Assembly: GCF_000496075.1 (NCBI RefSeq)
Contig: NZ_AWXZ01000042.1
Location: forward strand, 1-47,198
Reading direction: 5' to 3'
DNA: 47,198 nt
Source of the DNA: Lutibaculum baratangense AMV1
GTDB taxonomy: Bacteria > Pseudomonadota > Alphaproteobacteria > Rhizobiales > Tepidamorphaceae
Shown piece by piece: positions 7,592 to 16,511 of this stretch. The translations under genes and the position numbers were made by a program. How positions within the stretch are numbered: the stretch's first letter is position 1; each line of letters opens with the position of its first letter. Below the pieces are notes generated by a model, which did no database searches, was not told where the DNA came from, and worked only from the letters and a program-made list of their open reading frames with translations.

Positions 7592-7669
7592 CTCGGATCT
7601 CCTCGCGACTGGTCTCGGTCGGCGATCCCACAATGCCGGCACCCGCCGGCAGGGTTCCGGAGAAGCCGC

Positions 7670-9112
7670 TCAGGCGGCCTCCTGGGCCTCCCCTCCGCCC
7701 CCTCGCTCGAACGCGGCCTCCCGCACCGGCTCGTAGGCATTCAGCCGGTCGATCATCGAGGAGTCGTAGATGCAGAGCTGAGCGAGGTCGCTGTTGTAGT
7801 AGATGCCCTTCTTGAACTGGCTCACGGTCCTGCCGACCTTCCAGCGCACGATCGGCTCGGCGAGCCAGCCATAGCGGTTGAGCTGCTTGCGGCTGCCGCC
7901 GCTCGTCGCGCTCGACTGGATCTCGTCCCACACCATGCCCGTCAGATCGCCCACCGAGGGCGGCTCCTCGTCGACATGGCGGAACGGCGAGAAGCGGTTG
8001 TCGTGGGGCTGGGCCTGCCCGGTCAGCTCGCGGGTCAGGAGGTCGGCCACGTAGGGCGCGAGCGTGACGCCGCTCTTGAAGAAGCCGGCCGCGGCGTAGA
8101 TGCCCTCGTCGAGCCAGCCGATCAGGGGGTAGAGATCCTGCGCCATCGCCCGTATGCCGCCAGTCAGCTCGACGCCGTTCAGGTTCGCGTGCGGGTCGTA
8201 GAAGTCGAGGGCGCGCTGCACCTGCGTCGTCATCTCCACGCGGTCGGTGTTGGTGAGCGCGGAGGCGCCGACATAGGTGTGGCCGGAGAACTGGACACCG
8301 TAGTCGCCGCAACTCGAGCCGTAGACCGGCGTGCGGATGCACACCCGGTCCGGCCTCGCCGGCATCCTGAGGCCGACGCCGAAGACACGGACGAGGTACG
8401 GCACCTGTCCATGAAGGCCGAGGCCTTCGACGAGGTCGTTGAATCCGAAGCTGTTCGCGAGGACGACGGCGTCGAACCGATCTTCCCCGCCGTCAATGTC
8501 GCGCACGATCCGCCCCTCGCGCTCGACCGCGGTCACCTGGGTGAAGCGGAAAGACACGTTCTCGCGCTGCCGAAGACAGACCCGCAGCGCCTGGTGGAAC
8601 GCCCGGGCATCGACGAACATCTCGTCGGGCACGTGGATGCCGGCCTCGAAGCGGCCGGGATCGACCAGCGCCCCCTGCGACCGCCCGTCGAGCTCGAGCG
8701 TCTCGTAAGGGCGACCGTGCGCCTCGAGAGCGCGGCGAATCGCGCCGAGATTGGCGATCTCGCGCTCGCGGCCGGGCCTGGCGACGATGTAGGTTCCGCG
8801 GCACAGCTCGACCGGCGGATAACCGAGATCCTTCAACTCGCCGTTCAGGCGATCGACGAGCTCGGGCCACAGATCCATGGCGGCCGCCCCGATCTTCATC
8901 ATGTGGCGGCCTGCCCAGGATTTCTCGTGCTCGACGGTCGCCTCGCCGAACACGTTGACCATCGCGGGCGCGGCGAAGGTGCCGGCATAATCCCGCGAGA
9001 TCCGCTCGGGTCCGAAGACGACGACGTGCTGACCGCCGGGGGCTTCGGCAAGTCGATAGGCCAGGGCGAGGCCCACCGCCCCGTTTCCGACGATCGCGAT
9101 ACGCTGTGACAC
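7670..9112 (-). CDS. FAD-dependent oxidoreductase, DAO superfamily
   Basis: A 480-residue flavoprotein. The dinucleotide-binding motif GNGAVGLALAYRLAE lies at residues 9-23. The middle contains the substrate domain with VVLANSFGFNDLV (second FAD contact), and the C-terminal part has GIRAMAQDLYPLIGWLDEGIYAAAGFFKSGVTLAP, the flavin-proximal Gly-rich segment typical of D-amino acid oxidase/glycine oxidase relatives. The family oxidises amines, amino acids or 2-hydroxy acids; the substrate here cannot be named. No signal peptide is seen, so it should act in the cytoplasm. It is longer than most DAO enzymes (about 370-430 residues), with a C-terminal extension of about 70 residues. It stands alone on the minus strand. 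Confidence 0.82.
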   Translation of the reverse strand: MSQRIAIVGNGAVGLALAYRLAEAPGGQHVVVFGPERISRDYAGTFAAPAMVNVFGEATVEHEKSWAGRHMMKIGAAAMDLWPELVDRLNGELKDLGYPPVELCRGTYIVARPGREREIANLGAIRRALEAHGRPYETLELDGRSQGALVDPGRFEAGIHVPDEMFVDARAFHQALRVCLRQRENVSFRFTQVTAVEREGRIVRDIDGGEDRFDAVVLANSFGFNDLVEGLGLHGQVPYLVRVFGVGLRMPARPDRVCIRTPVYGSSCGDYGVQFSGHTYVGASALTNTDRVEMTTQVQRALDFYDPHANLNGVELTGGIRAMAQDLYPLIGWLDEGIYAAAGFFKSGVTLAPYVADLLTRELTGQAQPHDNRFSPFRHVDEEPPSVGDLTGMVWDEIQSSATSGGSRKQLNRYGWLAEPIVRWKVGRTVSQFKKGIYYNSDLAQLCIYDSSMIDRLNAYEPVREAAFERGGGGEAQEAA

Positions 9113-9304
9113 GGCCGGTGCTCCATTCTGCCGGTGCGCCCGGGGGCGCTCGCGGCGAGTTCCTCGTCATCTGAACGACACAGAGCGTCAGGGAGTTCGG
9201 CCGCGGCGCGTCGGCACGTCGTGCCGGCGGGCCAGCCGCACCGCACGGTCGTCCGGTTCCGGGAGTGCCGCCTGTCCCACGGCCCCGCCCGTCGGGCGTG
9301 GCGG

Positions 9305-9336
9305 AAGGCCCCGAGCCGACGGGCGAGCGGGGCCTT
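9305..9336. other. GC-rich hairpin in a 266-bp gap
   Basis: AAGGCCCCG at 9305-9313 pairs perfectly with CGGGGCCTT at 9328-9336. It lies 43 bp upstream of the DUF2478 gene and downstream (in plus orientation) of the divergent FAD gene start. No T-run follows. It may be an mRNA leader structure or an operator. I see no molybdate riboswitch consensus here. Confidence 0.3.
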
Positions 9337-9378
9337 GCCCGTTGACCCACGGCAAGGAACCCGGCCAGGAAGGGTGCG

Positions 9379-10044
9379 ATGGTGCAAGAAGCGGCCGGCA
9401 ATGCGGAGCAGAGCGGAATGGAGCCGACGACAGGTCCGGCGAACGAGGTCGGCGTGCCCCTGGCCGGCATCGTCTTCGAGGCCGGCGACCCGATCAACCA
9501 GTTGTTGCTGCGCGTCGCCGAGGCTCTCGCAGCCGACGGCGTCTCCGTCGCCGGGGTCGTCCAGGCGCGTGTGAACGACCCGGCAACGGGCCGCAGCAAC
9601 CTCGTCCTGCGCGGCCTCCGCGATGGATGGGAATTGCCGATCCTCGAGGAAAGGGGGCAGCAGGCCAAGGGCTGCCGCCTCGATTCCAGGGCCATCACGG
9701 ATGTGGCGGGGCGGCTCGAAAGGGAGCTTGCCCCGGGCGCGGGCTTCCTGATCGTCAACCGGTTCGGCCGCGCGGAAGCGGAGGGCCAGGGGCTGCGCCA
9801 TCTTCTCGCGCGGGCGGCCTCCGAGGGCATTCCGGTGATCGCCGGGGTCCGGCAGGACTACGCGGCGGCCTGGGCCGCCTTTCACGGCGGGCTCGGCGTG
9901 GCCCTGCCGCCCGACCCCGAGCGCGTGCTCGCCTGGTGCCGACGCGCCGCCGCCGGTGCGGGCGCGCCGGAACGGCAGCGGCACGGCATGTCCGCCCCGG
10001 CGTTCGGTTCAGACCAGGCGCCTGGAGGCCGCCGCGCACCTTGA
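9379..10044 (+). CDS. DUF2478 family protein (intact copy)
   Basis: A 221-residue protein; AGGAAGGG sits just before the ATG. The DUF2478 domain spans residues about 27-195: VPLAGIVFEAGDPINQLLLRV, VAGVVQARVNDPATG, a GCRLDSRAI segment, then GFLIVNRFGRAEAEGQGLR and IAGVRQDYAAAW. The layout is that of a P-loop-like nucleoside-triphosphatase fold, but no classical GxxxxGK is present. The family is found mostly in alphaproteobacteria, often near molybdate transport genes; its activity is not established. The C-terminal 25 residues are low complexity. A second copy, interrupted by a stop codon, lies at 45104-45646. No molybdate genes are in the window. Confidence 0.8.
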   Translation: MVQEAAGNAEQSGMEPTTGPANEVGVPLAGIVFEAGDPINQLLLRVAEALAADGVSVAGVVQARVNDPATGRSNLVLRGLRDGWELPILEERGQQAKGCRLDSRAITDVAGRLERELAPGAGFLIVNRFGRAEAEGQGLRHLLARAASEGIPVIAGVRQDYAAAWAAFHGGLGVALPPDPERVLAWCRRAAAGAGAPERQRHGMSAPAFGSDQAPGGRRAP

Positions 10045-10386
10045 AGCGGCGGCTATCGGCTGCCGCGACGTGCAGTTCAGCATCGCGCATTGGACGCCGA
10101 GGAGACACGAGGTGCTCCCGGTGGCGGATAAGTTCGTAAGTCGACGGAAGTGCTTCCCACAAAACGCGGCACCCGTCCTGAAGGTCCTGCTCCGGCGGTC
10201 GCCTCACCCTGGACATAACCTGGCATCAGCGGGAATCGCCCAGATGCCCCTCTGATGGTGTCGCCGGCCCCCCTTCGAGCGTTCCTACCGGCGGGGCGTT
10301 GCGCGCTGACGGTTCTGACCCTGAACTCACCCTCGCCCGGCCGCTCTTCGGGCGGAGTTCACCCAGTCGCACCGGCAGATCGGTGG
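10045..10386. other. Gap without a supported gene
   Basis: About 340 bp between two convergent genes. Short open frames exist on both strands but none has a convincing start or recognised residues. A minus-strand stretch (10060-10216) has protein-like composition (for example QDGCRVLWEALPSTYELIRH) and could be a gene relic, but I cannot assign it. Confidence 0.3.
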
Positions 10387-11415
10387 TCAGCCATGGGTCG
10401 CCTCCAATCCCGACAGGAAGCTTGCGAGGTTGTCGCCGAGCTCCGGGCAGAGATAGCCGCCTTCCTGCACGATCACCGCCGGCAGCCGCACCTTCGCCAG
10501 GCGCTCCCCGATCCGCGCGAAGCCGGAGGTCGTGACGGCGAGGCCGCCGAACGGATCGCCCTCGAACGGATCAAGGCCGAGTGCAACGATCAGAACGTCC
10601 GGACCGAAGGCACGAATGCGGGCGATGCCCTCTTCCAGAGCCGCCAGGAAGCCGTCGTCGGCCGTCCCGCGGGCGATCGGTAGGTTGAGATTGTATCCGA
10701 GGCCAGCCCCCTCGCCGCGCTCGTGGGCATGGCCCCAGAAGAAGGGATAGTAGCGAACCGGGTCGGCATGAACCGATACGGTCAGCACGTCGGAGCGTCC
10801 ATAGAAGATGCCCTGGGTGCCGTTGCCGTGATGGAGGTCCACGTCGAGGATCGCCGGCCGCAAGCCCGCCGTCACGCAGACCTGAGCGGCGATGGCCGTG
10901 TTGTTGAGGAAGCAGAAGCCGCCGGCAAGATCCGCGAACGCGTGGTGGCCGGGCGGGCGGCAGAGCGCATAGGCGCAGCGCTGTCCCGAGATCACCAGCT
11001 GCGACGCGGAGACGGCGCTCTGCGCGCTCCAATAGGCGCTGTCCCAGGTCTCGGCCGAGATCGGGCACGCCGTGTCCGCCTGGTGCCAGCCCGCCTGACC
11101 CACTGCGGATTTCGGGTAGCTCGCGTCGCGCCGATCCGGATGAATGTTCGGAATCACCTCCGCCGAGCCGCCCTCGATGCGCTGCCATCGCGCATAGATC
11201 GTCTGCAGAAAGGCGAGATACTCAGGCGTATGCACTGCCGCGATCGGGCCGATTCCGTGGTCGTCCGGCGCCGCGATCGGTAATCCCAGCCGCTCGACCG
11301 CGCTTCTCAAGGCATCGACGCGTGCCGGCTGCTCCGGGTTTGGCTGCGGCGCGCCGCTCGACAGGAAGTGCTTGGGATCGTGAGCGCGCTGTCTGTCGTC
11401 GAAGAAGGTCTTCAT
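10387..11415 (-). CDS. Histone-deacetylase-family amidohydrolase, acetylpolyamine deacetylase-like
   Basis: A 342-residue enzyme of the zinc-dependent HDAC/AphA superfamily. The catalytic set is visible: tandem histidines in CRPPGHHAFADLAGG (about 155), zinc ligands in DVDLHHGNGTQG (about 193-200) and GLDPFEGDPFGG (about 285), and the transition-state tyrosine in QEGGYLCPELG (about 325). Bacterial members remove acetyl groups from acetylated polyamines or similar small amides. The start (ATG 11415) overlaps the stop of the GNAT gene by 4 bp. It is the last gene of the ABC importer operon, so an acetylated amine imported or made in the cell is the likely substrate. The exact substrate is inference. 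Confidence 0.85.
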   Translation of the reverse strand: MKTFFDDRQRAHDPKHFLSSGAPQPNPEQPARVDALRSAVERLGLPIAAPDDHGIGPIAAVHTPEYLAFLQTIYARWQRIEGGSAEVIPNIHPDRRDASYPKSAVGQAGWHQADTACPISAETWDSAYWSAQSAVSASQLVISGQRCAYALCRPPGHHAFADLAGGFCFLNNTAIAAQVCVTAGLRPAILDVDLHHGNGTQGIFYGRSDVLTVSVHADPVRYYPFFWGHAHERGEGAGLGYNLNLPIARGTADDGFLAALEEGIARIRAFGPDVLIVALGLDPFEGDPFGGLAVTTSGFARIGERLAKVRLPAVIVQEGGYLCPELGDNLASFLSGLEATHG

Positions 11416-11900
11416 GCCCCAGTCTCCAGCCGGGCCCAGGCCTCGCCCTCGATCACGAAGGTGATCTCGTCGCGGTCGGTGACGACGCCGAGCCTCTCGT
11501 AGAAGCGGATGGCCGCCGGGTTCTTCGCGTGGGTCGCCAGCTTCAGGTAGGCGGCGTCCCACGACCGCGCCTCGCGCATGACCGATGCGAGCATCCGCCG
11601 GCCGAGGCCGCTGCCCCGCTGCGGCTCGGCCACCCAGAGATCCTGGACGTAGACGCCGGGAGCGCCGCGAAGGGTCGAGAACTCCGCGAAGAAGACCGCC
11701 GCGCCGCAGATCGAGCCACCCGTCTCGGCGACCAGCGCACGGAAGAGCGGTCCTTTGCCGAAGCCGTACTTCAGGAGGATCTCCGGCGTCGAGCGGAAGC
11801 TCTCGCCGTCGCCGAGATGCCGGGCGAGCGAGAGGAGCACCTCGTGCAGCGCCGGCATGTCCTCCGCCTCCGCGACCCGGAGTGTCGCGTCCGGCATCAT
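11412..11900 (-). CDS. GNAT-family N-acetyltransferase
   Basis: A 162-residue acetyltransferase. The acetyl-CoA-binding motif A appears as VQDLWVAEPQRGSGLGRRML (about residues 84-103, Q/RxxGxG/A), followed by the C-terminal NPAAIRFYERLGV loop and a final beta-strand (DEITFVIEG). The N-terminal region (DMPALHEVLLSLARHLGD) resembles diamine/spermidine acetyltransferases, which fits the polyamine-type transporter in the same operon but is not proof. The start ATG overlaps the preceding stop (ATGA) and the end overlaps the next start, so it is tightly coupled. It would acetylate an amine in the cytoplasm, the opposite reaction to the deacetylase that follows. Confidence 0.82.
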   Translation of the reverse strand: MMPDATLRVAEAEDMPALHEVLLSLARHLGDGESFRSTPEILLKYGFGKGPLFRALVAETGGSICGAAVFFAEFSTLRGAPGVYVQDLWVAEPQRGSGLGRRMLASVMREARSWDAAYLKLATHAKNPAAIRFYERLGVVTDRDEITFVIEGEAWARLETGA

Positions 11901-12832
11901 GCGACGAAGGCAACCTGATCGGCGCCCTTCAGGCCCAGCATCTCGCGAATCTCTGCCGGCGAGGCGACCGTGCGGCCGATCCCCTCCACAATCGTGCGCA
12001 CGCGCGTGACCTGCTCGGCATTCGAGCTCGAGAGCCGGCCCTTTTCGATCCAGATCGAATCCTCCAGCCCCACGCGCACGTGTCCGCCCATCGCCGCCGA
12101 GATCGCGGCCATCGGCATCTGCTGGCGTCCCGCTCCGATGACCGAGAACTGGTACCCCGTGCCGAACAGCCGGTCCGCCGTCTCCTTCATGTGCATGAGG
12201 TGCGAGGCCTCCGCCGCCGCCCCGCCGAGGACGCCGAGCACGAACTGCACGAAGATCGGCGCCTTCACCAGGCCCCTGAGCACGAAGTGGTGCAACATGT
12301 GGATATGGCCGATGTCGTAGCACTCGAACTCGAAGCGCGCCCCGCGCTTGCTCCCCATCTCCTCGAGAACGTGGGCGATGTCGCGCGGCGTGTTCTTGAA
12401 GATGAGGTCGTCACTCTCTTCGAGAAACGGCTTCTCCCAGCCGTTCTTCCAGTCCGTGATGCGCGCTGCCGCGGGATAGAGGGCGAAGTTCATCGAGCCC
12501 ATGTTGATCGAGCACATCTCGGGGCACGCCTCGAGCGCTGGCGCGAGCCGCTCCTCCAGCGTCATCACCGCGCTGCCGCCCGTCGTGATGTTGATGACGG
12601 CGTCCGTCTCGGCAGCGATGCGCGGCAGGAAGGCCATGAAGTGGCGGGGATCGGACGACGGACGTCCCGTCTCGGGATCGCGGGCGTGCAGGTGCAGGAT
12701 GGCCGCACCGGCGCGCGCCGCCTCGATCGCGGAAGTGGCGATCTCGTCCGCCGTCACCGGCAGATGAGGCGTCATCGACGGGGTGTGGATCGAGCCCGTG
12801 ACGGCACAGGTGACGACGCAGGGCGCTGTCAT
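11897..12832 (-). CDS. Beta-keto acid cleavage enzyme (BKACE, 3-keto-5-aminohexanoate cleavage family)
   Basis: A 311-residue TIM-barrel enzyme of the DUF849/BKACE family. Zinc-binding histidines are in AAILHLHARDPETGRPS (about residues 45-50), a glycine-rich strand is in INITTGGSAVMTLEERL, and FEFECYDIGHIHMLHHF lies mid-barrel. The C-terminal SIWIEKGRLSSSNAEQVTRV closes with the expected catalytic-site glutamate region. The family condenses a beta-keto acid with acetyl-CoA to give acetoacetate and a new acyl-CoA; the best-known member (Kce) acts in lysine fermentation. The preceding gene encodes an aminotransferase, overlapping by ATGA, which could make the keto acid. The specific substrate is unknown. 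Confidence 0.88.
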   Translation of the reverse strand: MTAPCVVTCAVTGSIHTPSMTPHLPVTADEIATSAIEAARAGAAILHLHARDPETGRPSSDPRHFMAFLPRIAAETDAVINITTGGSAVMTLEERLAPALEACPEMCSINMGSMNFALYPAAARITDWKNGWEKPFLEESDDLIFKNTPRDIAHVLEEMGSKRGARFEFECYDIGHIHMLHHFVLRGLVKAPIFVQFVLGVLGGAAAEASHLMHMKETADRLFGTGYQFSVIGAGRQQMPMAAISAAMGGHVRVGLEDSIWIEKGRLSSSNAEQVTRVRTIVEGIGRTVASPAEIREMLGLKGADQVAFVA

Positions 12833-14184
12833 GCCGCGAGGCTCGCCTTGATCTCGCCCGCGACCTCGTCGAGCGCGGCAGTCAACGCGGCCATGATCTC
12901 GTCGAGGTGGCTCTCTTCCACGATCATCGGGGGACAGACGAGGAAATGGTCTCCCTCGAGGCCGCCGCGCGTGCGCCTGGAATAGATGATCAGGCCGCGC
13001 TCGTAGGCGAGTTCGACGAGCCGGTCGAAGGCGTTGAGACCCTTCGGCAGCGGCGCCATCGTGCGGCGGTCGGCGACGAGTTCGAAGGCCAGGAGCAGTC
13101 CGCTGCCGCGAACGTCGCCGATGAAGTCGTAGCGGTCCATGAGACCCTTCAGCCGGCGCTTCAGCTCGTTCCCCATGCGCTCGGCATTCGCCATCAGCCC
13201 TTGCGTCTCGATCTCCTCGACCACGGCAAGTCCGGCCGCGCAGGCCAGGGGATTGCCGGCATAGGTGTAGCCGTGGATGAAGCCGCCCTTGTCGAGCACC
13301 GGCTCGACCACGCGGTCGTGCGCCACCATCGCACCGAGCGGTGCATAGCCTGCCGCAAAGCCCTTGGAGATGACGAGGATGTCGGGGGCGACGCCCCAGT
13401 GCTCCGCACCCCAGAACCGGCCCGTCCGCCCGCCGCCGGTCATCACCTCGTCGTGGATGAGGAGGATCCCGTGGCGGTCGCAGATCTCGCGGATGCGGGC
13501 CATGTAGCCGGTCGGCGGCACCAGTGCGCCTGTCGAGGCGCCGCCGACCGGCTCGACGATGAAGCCGAGCACCGTCTCGGGCCCCTCCTGCAGGATCCGT
13601 TCCTCGAGCATGTTCGCATAGTGATGGCCGGTTCCCTCCTTCGTCGGATCGAGTCCGTCGAGATAGGCCCGTGGCGCCGGGATCTTCGGCATCGCCCGCA
13701 TCATCGGGTCGAACGGTGCCGTCATCGGCGCGTAACCGGTGAGCGCCAGCGCGCCGAGCGAGCTGCCATGGTAGCTGGGATAGCGGGAGATCACCTTGTA
13801 TCGCTGCGGCTCGCCGACCGCGATCGCCCACTGGCGCGCAAGCTTGATTGCGCTCTCCACCGCTTCCGACCCGCCCGACACGAAGAACACCTTGTTCAGT
13901 CCGCCGGGACACAGGCTCGCAGTCTTCGCAGCAAGGCGTTCGGCCGGCTCCGTCTCGAAATGCAGGCGATAGCCGAAGGTCGACTTCACCATCTGCCGGC
14001 GCATCGCCTCGAGCACGCGCTCGTTCGAATGGCCGATATTGCACACCATCGCGCCGGAGGAGCCGTCGAGATAGCGCTTGCCGTCGACGTCCCACATGTA
14101 GACGCCGCGCGCCTGGTCGAGCATCGGCCGGCGCCGCCGCGTCTGGTAGAAGAGGTGGCTCGGCTGGCGGTTCGGAGTCGTCAT
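12829..14184 (-). CDS. Class III (omega) aminotransferase
   Basis: A 451-residue PLP enzyme starting at the ATG at 14184. Landmarks: DGKRYLDGSSGAMVCNIGHS near the N-terminus, FVSGGSEAVESAIKLAR (phosphate-binding SGSEA-like) at about 100, the YPSYHGSSLGAL loop, LLIHDEVMTGGGRTGRFW (PLP ring-binding Asp) at about 245, and the Schiff-base lysine in ILVISKGFAAGYAPLGA at about 280. Class III enzymes move terminal amino groups of diamines or omega-amino acids to pyruvate or 2-oxoglutarate. Position between a polyamine-type importer and a beta-keto acid cleavage enzyme suggests it deaminates the imported amine or a beta-amino acid derived from it. Confidence 0.9.
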   Translation of the reverse strand: MTTPNRQPSHLFYQTRRRRPMLDQARGVYMWDVDGKRYLDGSSGAMVCNIGHSNERVLEAMRRQMVKSTFGYRLHFETEPAERLAAKTASLCPGGLNKVFFVSGGSEAVESAIKLARQWAIAVGEPQRYKVISRYPSYHGSSLGALALTGYAPMTAPFDPMMRAMPKIPAPRAYLDGLDPTKEGTGHHYANMLEERILQEGPETVLGFIVEPVGGASTGALVPPTGYMARIREICDRHGILLIHDEVMTGGGRTGRFWGAEHWGVAPDILVISKGFAAGYAPLGAMVAHDRVVEPVLDKGGFIHGYTYAGNPLACAAGLAVVEEIETQGLMANAERMGNELKRRLKGLMDRYDFIGDVRGSGLLLAFELVADRRTMAPLPKGLNAFDRLVELAYERGLIIYSRRTRGGLEGDHFLVCPPMIVEESHLDEIMAALTAALDEVAGEIKASLAA

Positions 14185-14194
14185 CTTCGCTGTT

Positions 14195-15283
14195 CTACTT
14201 GTTACCGGGAAGAGCCGCGCAGTCGCGCGGGCGCAGGCGGACGGAGGCTGTCTCACCCTCGGCGAACGGATGATCGTCGATCATGTTCACGGCCTGGAGC
14301 AGGCTCTCGCCGGTGCGTACGAAGTAGCGGGCGACCTGGCCCTGGTAATCCACGGCCTCGACCACGCCGTCGACCGAGACGGCTCCGTCCGCGTCGGTGC
14401 CGGGCCTTGCGAGCTTGAGCTTCTCAGCGCGCACGACGAGCTTCGCCGGTTCGCCGTTCGACAGGCCCTGCGCGCGCTCGGCCGGCACTGGAACGACGCC
14501 GAAGATCGGGACGTCGAGCGCGACGACGTCGACGGTCGCGTCCGCCACACGGCCCTCGAAGATGTTCGAGGCGCCGAGAAAGCGTGCGACGAATTCGTTG
14601 GCCGGCGTGTTGTAGACCTCCTCCGGCGGGCCGACCTGCTCGACGCGACCGGCGCTCATCACGACGATCTGGTCGGACATGGCGAGCGCTTCGGACTGGT
14701 CGTGCGTCACGAAGATGGTGGTTATCCCGAGCCTGTCCTGGATGCGCTTGAGCTCGACCCGCATGTCCTCGCGCAGGTTCGCGTCGAGTGCGGAGAGCGG
14801 CTCGTCGAGGAGCAGCACGTCCGGCTCGATCACGATGGCGCGGGCGAGCGCGATGCGCTGCTGCTGGCCGCCCGACAGCTCGCGGGGATAGCGGTGGCCG
14901 AGCTCCGGCAACTGCACGAGCGACAGCGCATCCGCCACGCGGCGCTTCGCCTCCTCCTTCGACACGTTCCGGTACTTCAGGCCGAAGGCGACGTTCTGCT
15001 CGACCGTCCGGTGCGGAAAAAGCGCATAGTTCTGGAACACGAGGCCGAGATTGCGCCGGTGGATGGGCACCTCGTTGACACGGTTGCCCTTCACGCGGAT
15101 CTCGCCCTCGGTGGGGTCGAGCAGGCCCGCGATCATCCTCAGCGTCGTCGTCTTGCCGCAGCCCGAAGGTCCGAGCAGCGTCACGAAATGCCCCGCCGGA
15201 ATGTCGAGCGAGGTCGGATGCACGGCCGTGAACGGGCCGAAGCGCTTGGCGATCTGGTCTAGCTGGACTGCGGGCTCGGTCAC
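14195..15283 (-). CDS. ABC importer ATPase, spermidine/putrescine type (PotA-like)
   Basis: A 362-residue ATPase. Walker A GPSGCGKTT (about 37-45), Q-loop LVFQNYALFPHRTVEQNV, signature LSGGQQQRIALARA (about 133-146), Walker B VLLLDEPLSALD and switch histidine in IFVTHDQSEA are all intact. The last 120 residues form the TOBE-type regulatory domain typical of the PotA/FbpC branch. It energises the importer formed by the binding protein and two permeases upstream. The gene sits 56 bp after the binding protein and 10 bp before the aminotransferase. Substrate class comes from family resemblance only. Confidence 0.93.
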   Translation of the reverse strand: MTEPAVQLDQIAKRFGPFTAVHPTSLDIPAGHFVTLLGPSGCGKTTTLRMIAGLLDPTEGEIRVKGNRVNEVPIHRRNLGLVFQNYALFPHRTVEQNVAFGLKYRNVSKEEAKRRVADALSLVQLPELGHRYPRELSGGQQQRIALARAIVIEPDVLLLDEPLSALDANLREDMRVELKRIQDRLGITTIFVTHDQSEALAMSDQIVVMSAGRVEQVGPPEEVYNTPANEFVARFLGASNIFEGRVADATVDVVALDVPIFGVVPVPAERAQGLSNGEPAKLVVRAEKLKLARPGTDADGAVSVDGVVEAVDYQGQVARYFVRTGESLLQAVNMIDDHPFAEGETASVRLRPRDCAALPGNK

Positions 15284-15339
15284 GTCGATCCTCTCGGAGT
15301 TCGGGCGGGCGGCGCCACGGGACGCCGCCCGTCAGATGC

Positions 15340-16482
15340 TCAGTAGCCCTTCTGGATGCGACCGAAGGTCTTCGACCATTCCTGCTCGTTGCCGTTCCAG
15401 TAGGCCGGATTGGCGAAGGTGAGGCCGTCGAGCGTGCCGGTGGGGTCGAAGGCCGGCAGGTTCGGGATCTTCTCGCCGAGGTCGACCTTCTGCGGATCGA
15501 GGGAGGGCGGGTAGCTCTGCCCCTCGGCCACCGCGATGGCGACCTCCGGCTCGAGCATGAAGTTCAGGAGCTCCTCGCAGGCTTCCATCGGCGAGCCCTT
15601 CGGGACGAAGAGGCACTCCTGCCAGCCGTAGCCGTTCTCCGGGTCGACATAGCCGATCGGGTGCCCCTGGTCCTGCAATGCGTATATTCGGCCCGACCAG
15701 CCCTCCGTCGTGTAGATCTCGCCCTCCGCGAGCAGGCTCATGAGCTCCGCGCCGGAGGTCCAGTACTTGAGAGCGAGGTCGCGGTGGGTGCGGATGGCGT
15801 CCCACACGGCGTCCATGTCCTGGATGTCGTTGGGGTCCTGCCCGGTCTGCAGCGCCGCCATCCAGATGCGCGTGCGCCAGTCGCTCCAGCCGCCGATCTT
15901 GCCCTTGTAGGCCTCGTCGATCAGCAGGCTCGCGCCCTTCTCCTTGGCCTCCTCCTCGGAGATCTGGTCCTTGTTGTAGGCGATGCCGGTCGTGCCGTAG
16001 TCGTAGGGCACGGCCGAGAGAGAGCCGTTCGTGTAGTTGCGCAGAACCTCGACGAGCTTCGGGATCACGAGATCGAGGTTCGGGATGTTGTCTTCGTTGA
16101 GCTCGCTCGCCAGGCCGAGATCCGCGTAGCGGGCATAGTCGAAGACGCCGGAGAGGTGGGCGATGTTGAACTCGCCCGGCTGGCTCGCCTTGACGCGGCT
16201 CAGATACTCGTCGGCGCCGCCGAACGTGCCGTCGACGACCTTGATGCCGGTCTTGGCCTCATAGGGGTTGAAGGCGAGCTCCCGGAACGCCTGGGAGACG
16301 ACACCGCCCCATCCGTCGAACCGCACCTGGCTCACGTCCTGGGCGCGGGCGTAGCGGCCCATCGGCGAGACGACGCCATAGGCGAGGCCGGCCGCGCCGA
16401 TCAGGCCGAGGAAGCTGCGCCGGTCGATGTCGCCGTTGCGATAGCGGTCGAGCAGGCGCTCGTAGCGTTTCGTGTCGTCCAT
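15340..16482 (-). CDS. Periplasmic binding protein of the polyamine-type ABC importer (PotD-like)
   Basis: A 380-residue solute-binding protein. The N-terminus has a twin-arginine export motif (DRRSFLGLIGAAGLAYGV), so it is probably exported folded by Tat. The mature part begins near AQDVSQVRFDGWGG and shows the PotD/SBP_bac fold landmarks: AFNPYEAKTGIKV, VDGTFGGADEYLSRV, VPYDYGTTGIAYNKD (hinge), EGEIYTTEGWSGRIYAL and GYGWQECLFVPKGSP. The last two segments line the ligand pocket in polyamine-binding relatives. It should capture the ligand in the periplasm and deliver it to the two permeases encoded just upstream. The ligand could be a polyamine, an acylated derivative or another cationic compound. 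Confidence 0.9.
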   Translation of the reverse strand: MDDTKRYERLLDRYRNGDIDRRSFLGLIGAAGLAYGVVSPMGRYARAQDVSQVRFDGWGGVVSQAFRELAFNPYEAKTGIKVVDGTFGGADEYLSRVKASQPGEFNIAHLSGVFDYARYADLGLASELNEDNIPNLDLVIPKLVEVLRNYTNGSLSAVPYDYGTTGIAYNKDQISEEEAKEKGASLLIDEAYKGKIGGWSDWRTRIWMAALQTGQDPNDIQDMDAVWDAIRTHRDLALKYWTSGAELMSLLAEGEIYTTEGWSGRIYALQDQGHPIGYVDPENGYGWQECLFVPKGSPMEACEELLNFMLEPEVAIAVAEGQSYPPSLDPQKVDLGEKIPNLPAFDPTGTLDGLTFANPAYWNGNEQEWSKTFGRIQKGY

Positions 16483-16511
16483 GTCGTTCCCCTCGTTCTC
16501 TTGCGGTTTTC

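Noticed and set aside
7520-9109. Long plus-strand open frame of 529 codons
   Set aside because: Antisense to the FAD oxidoreductase, which has clear motifs; the antisense product has none.
9305-9378. Molybdenum-cofactor or molybdate riboswitch before the intact DUF2478 gene
   Set aside because: Only one simple hairpin is present; no conserved riboswitch core was recognised.
11897-14095. Apparent aminotransferase-BKACE fusion of 732 codons
   Set aside because: The first part is an out-of-frame reading of the aminotransferase; the true genes overlap by ATGA and are separate.
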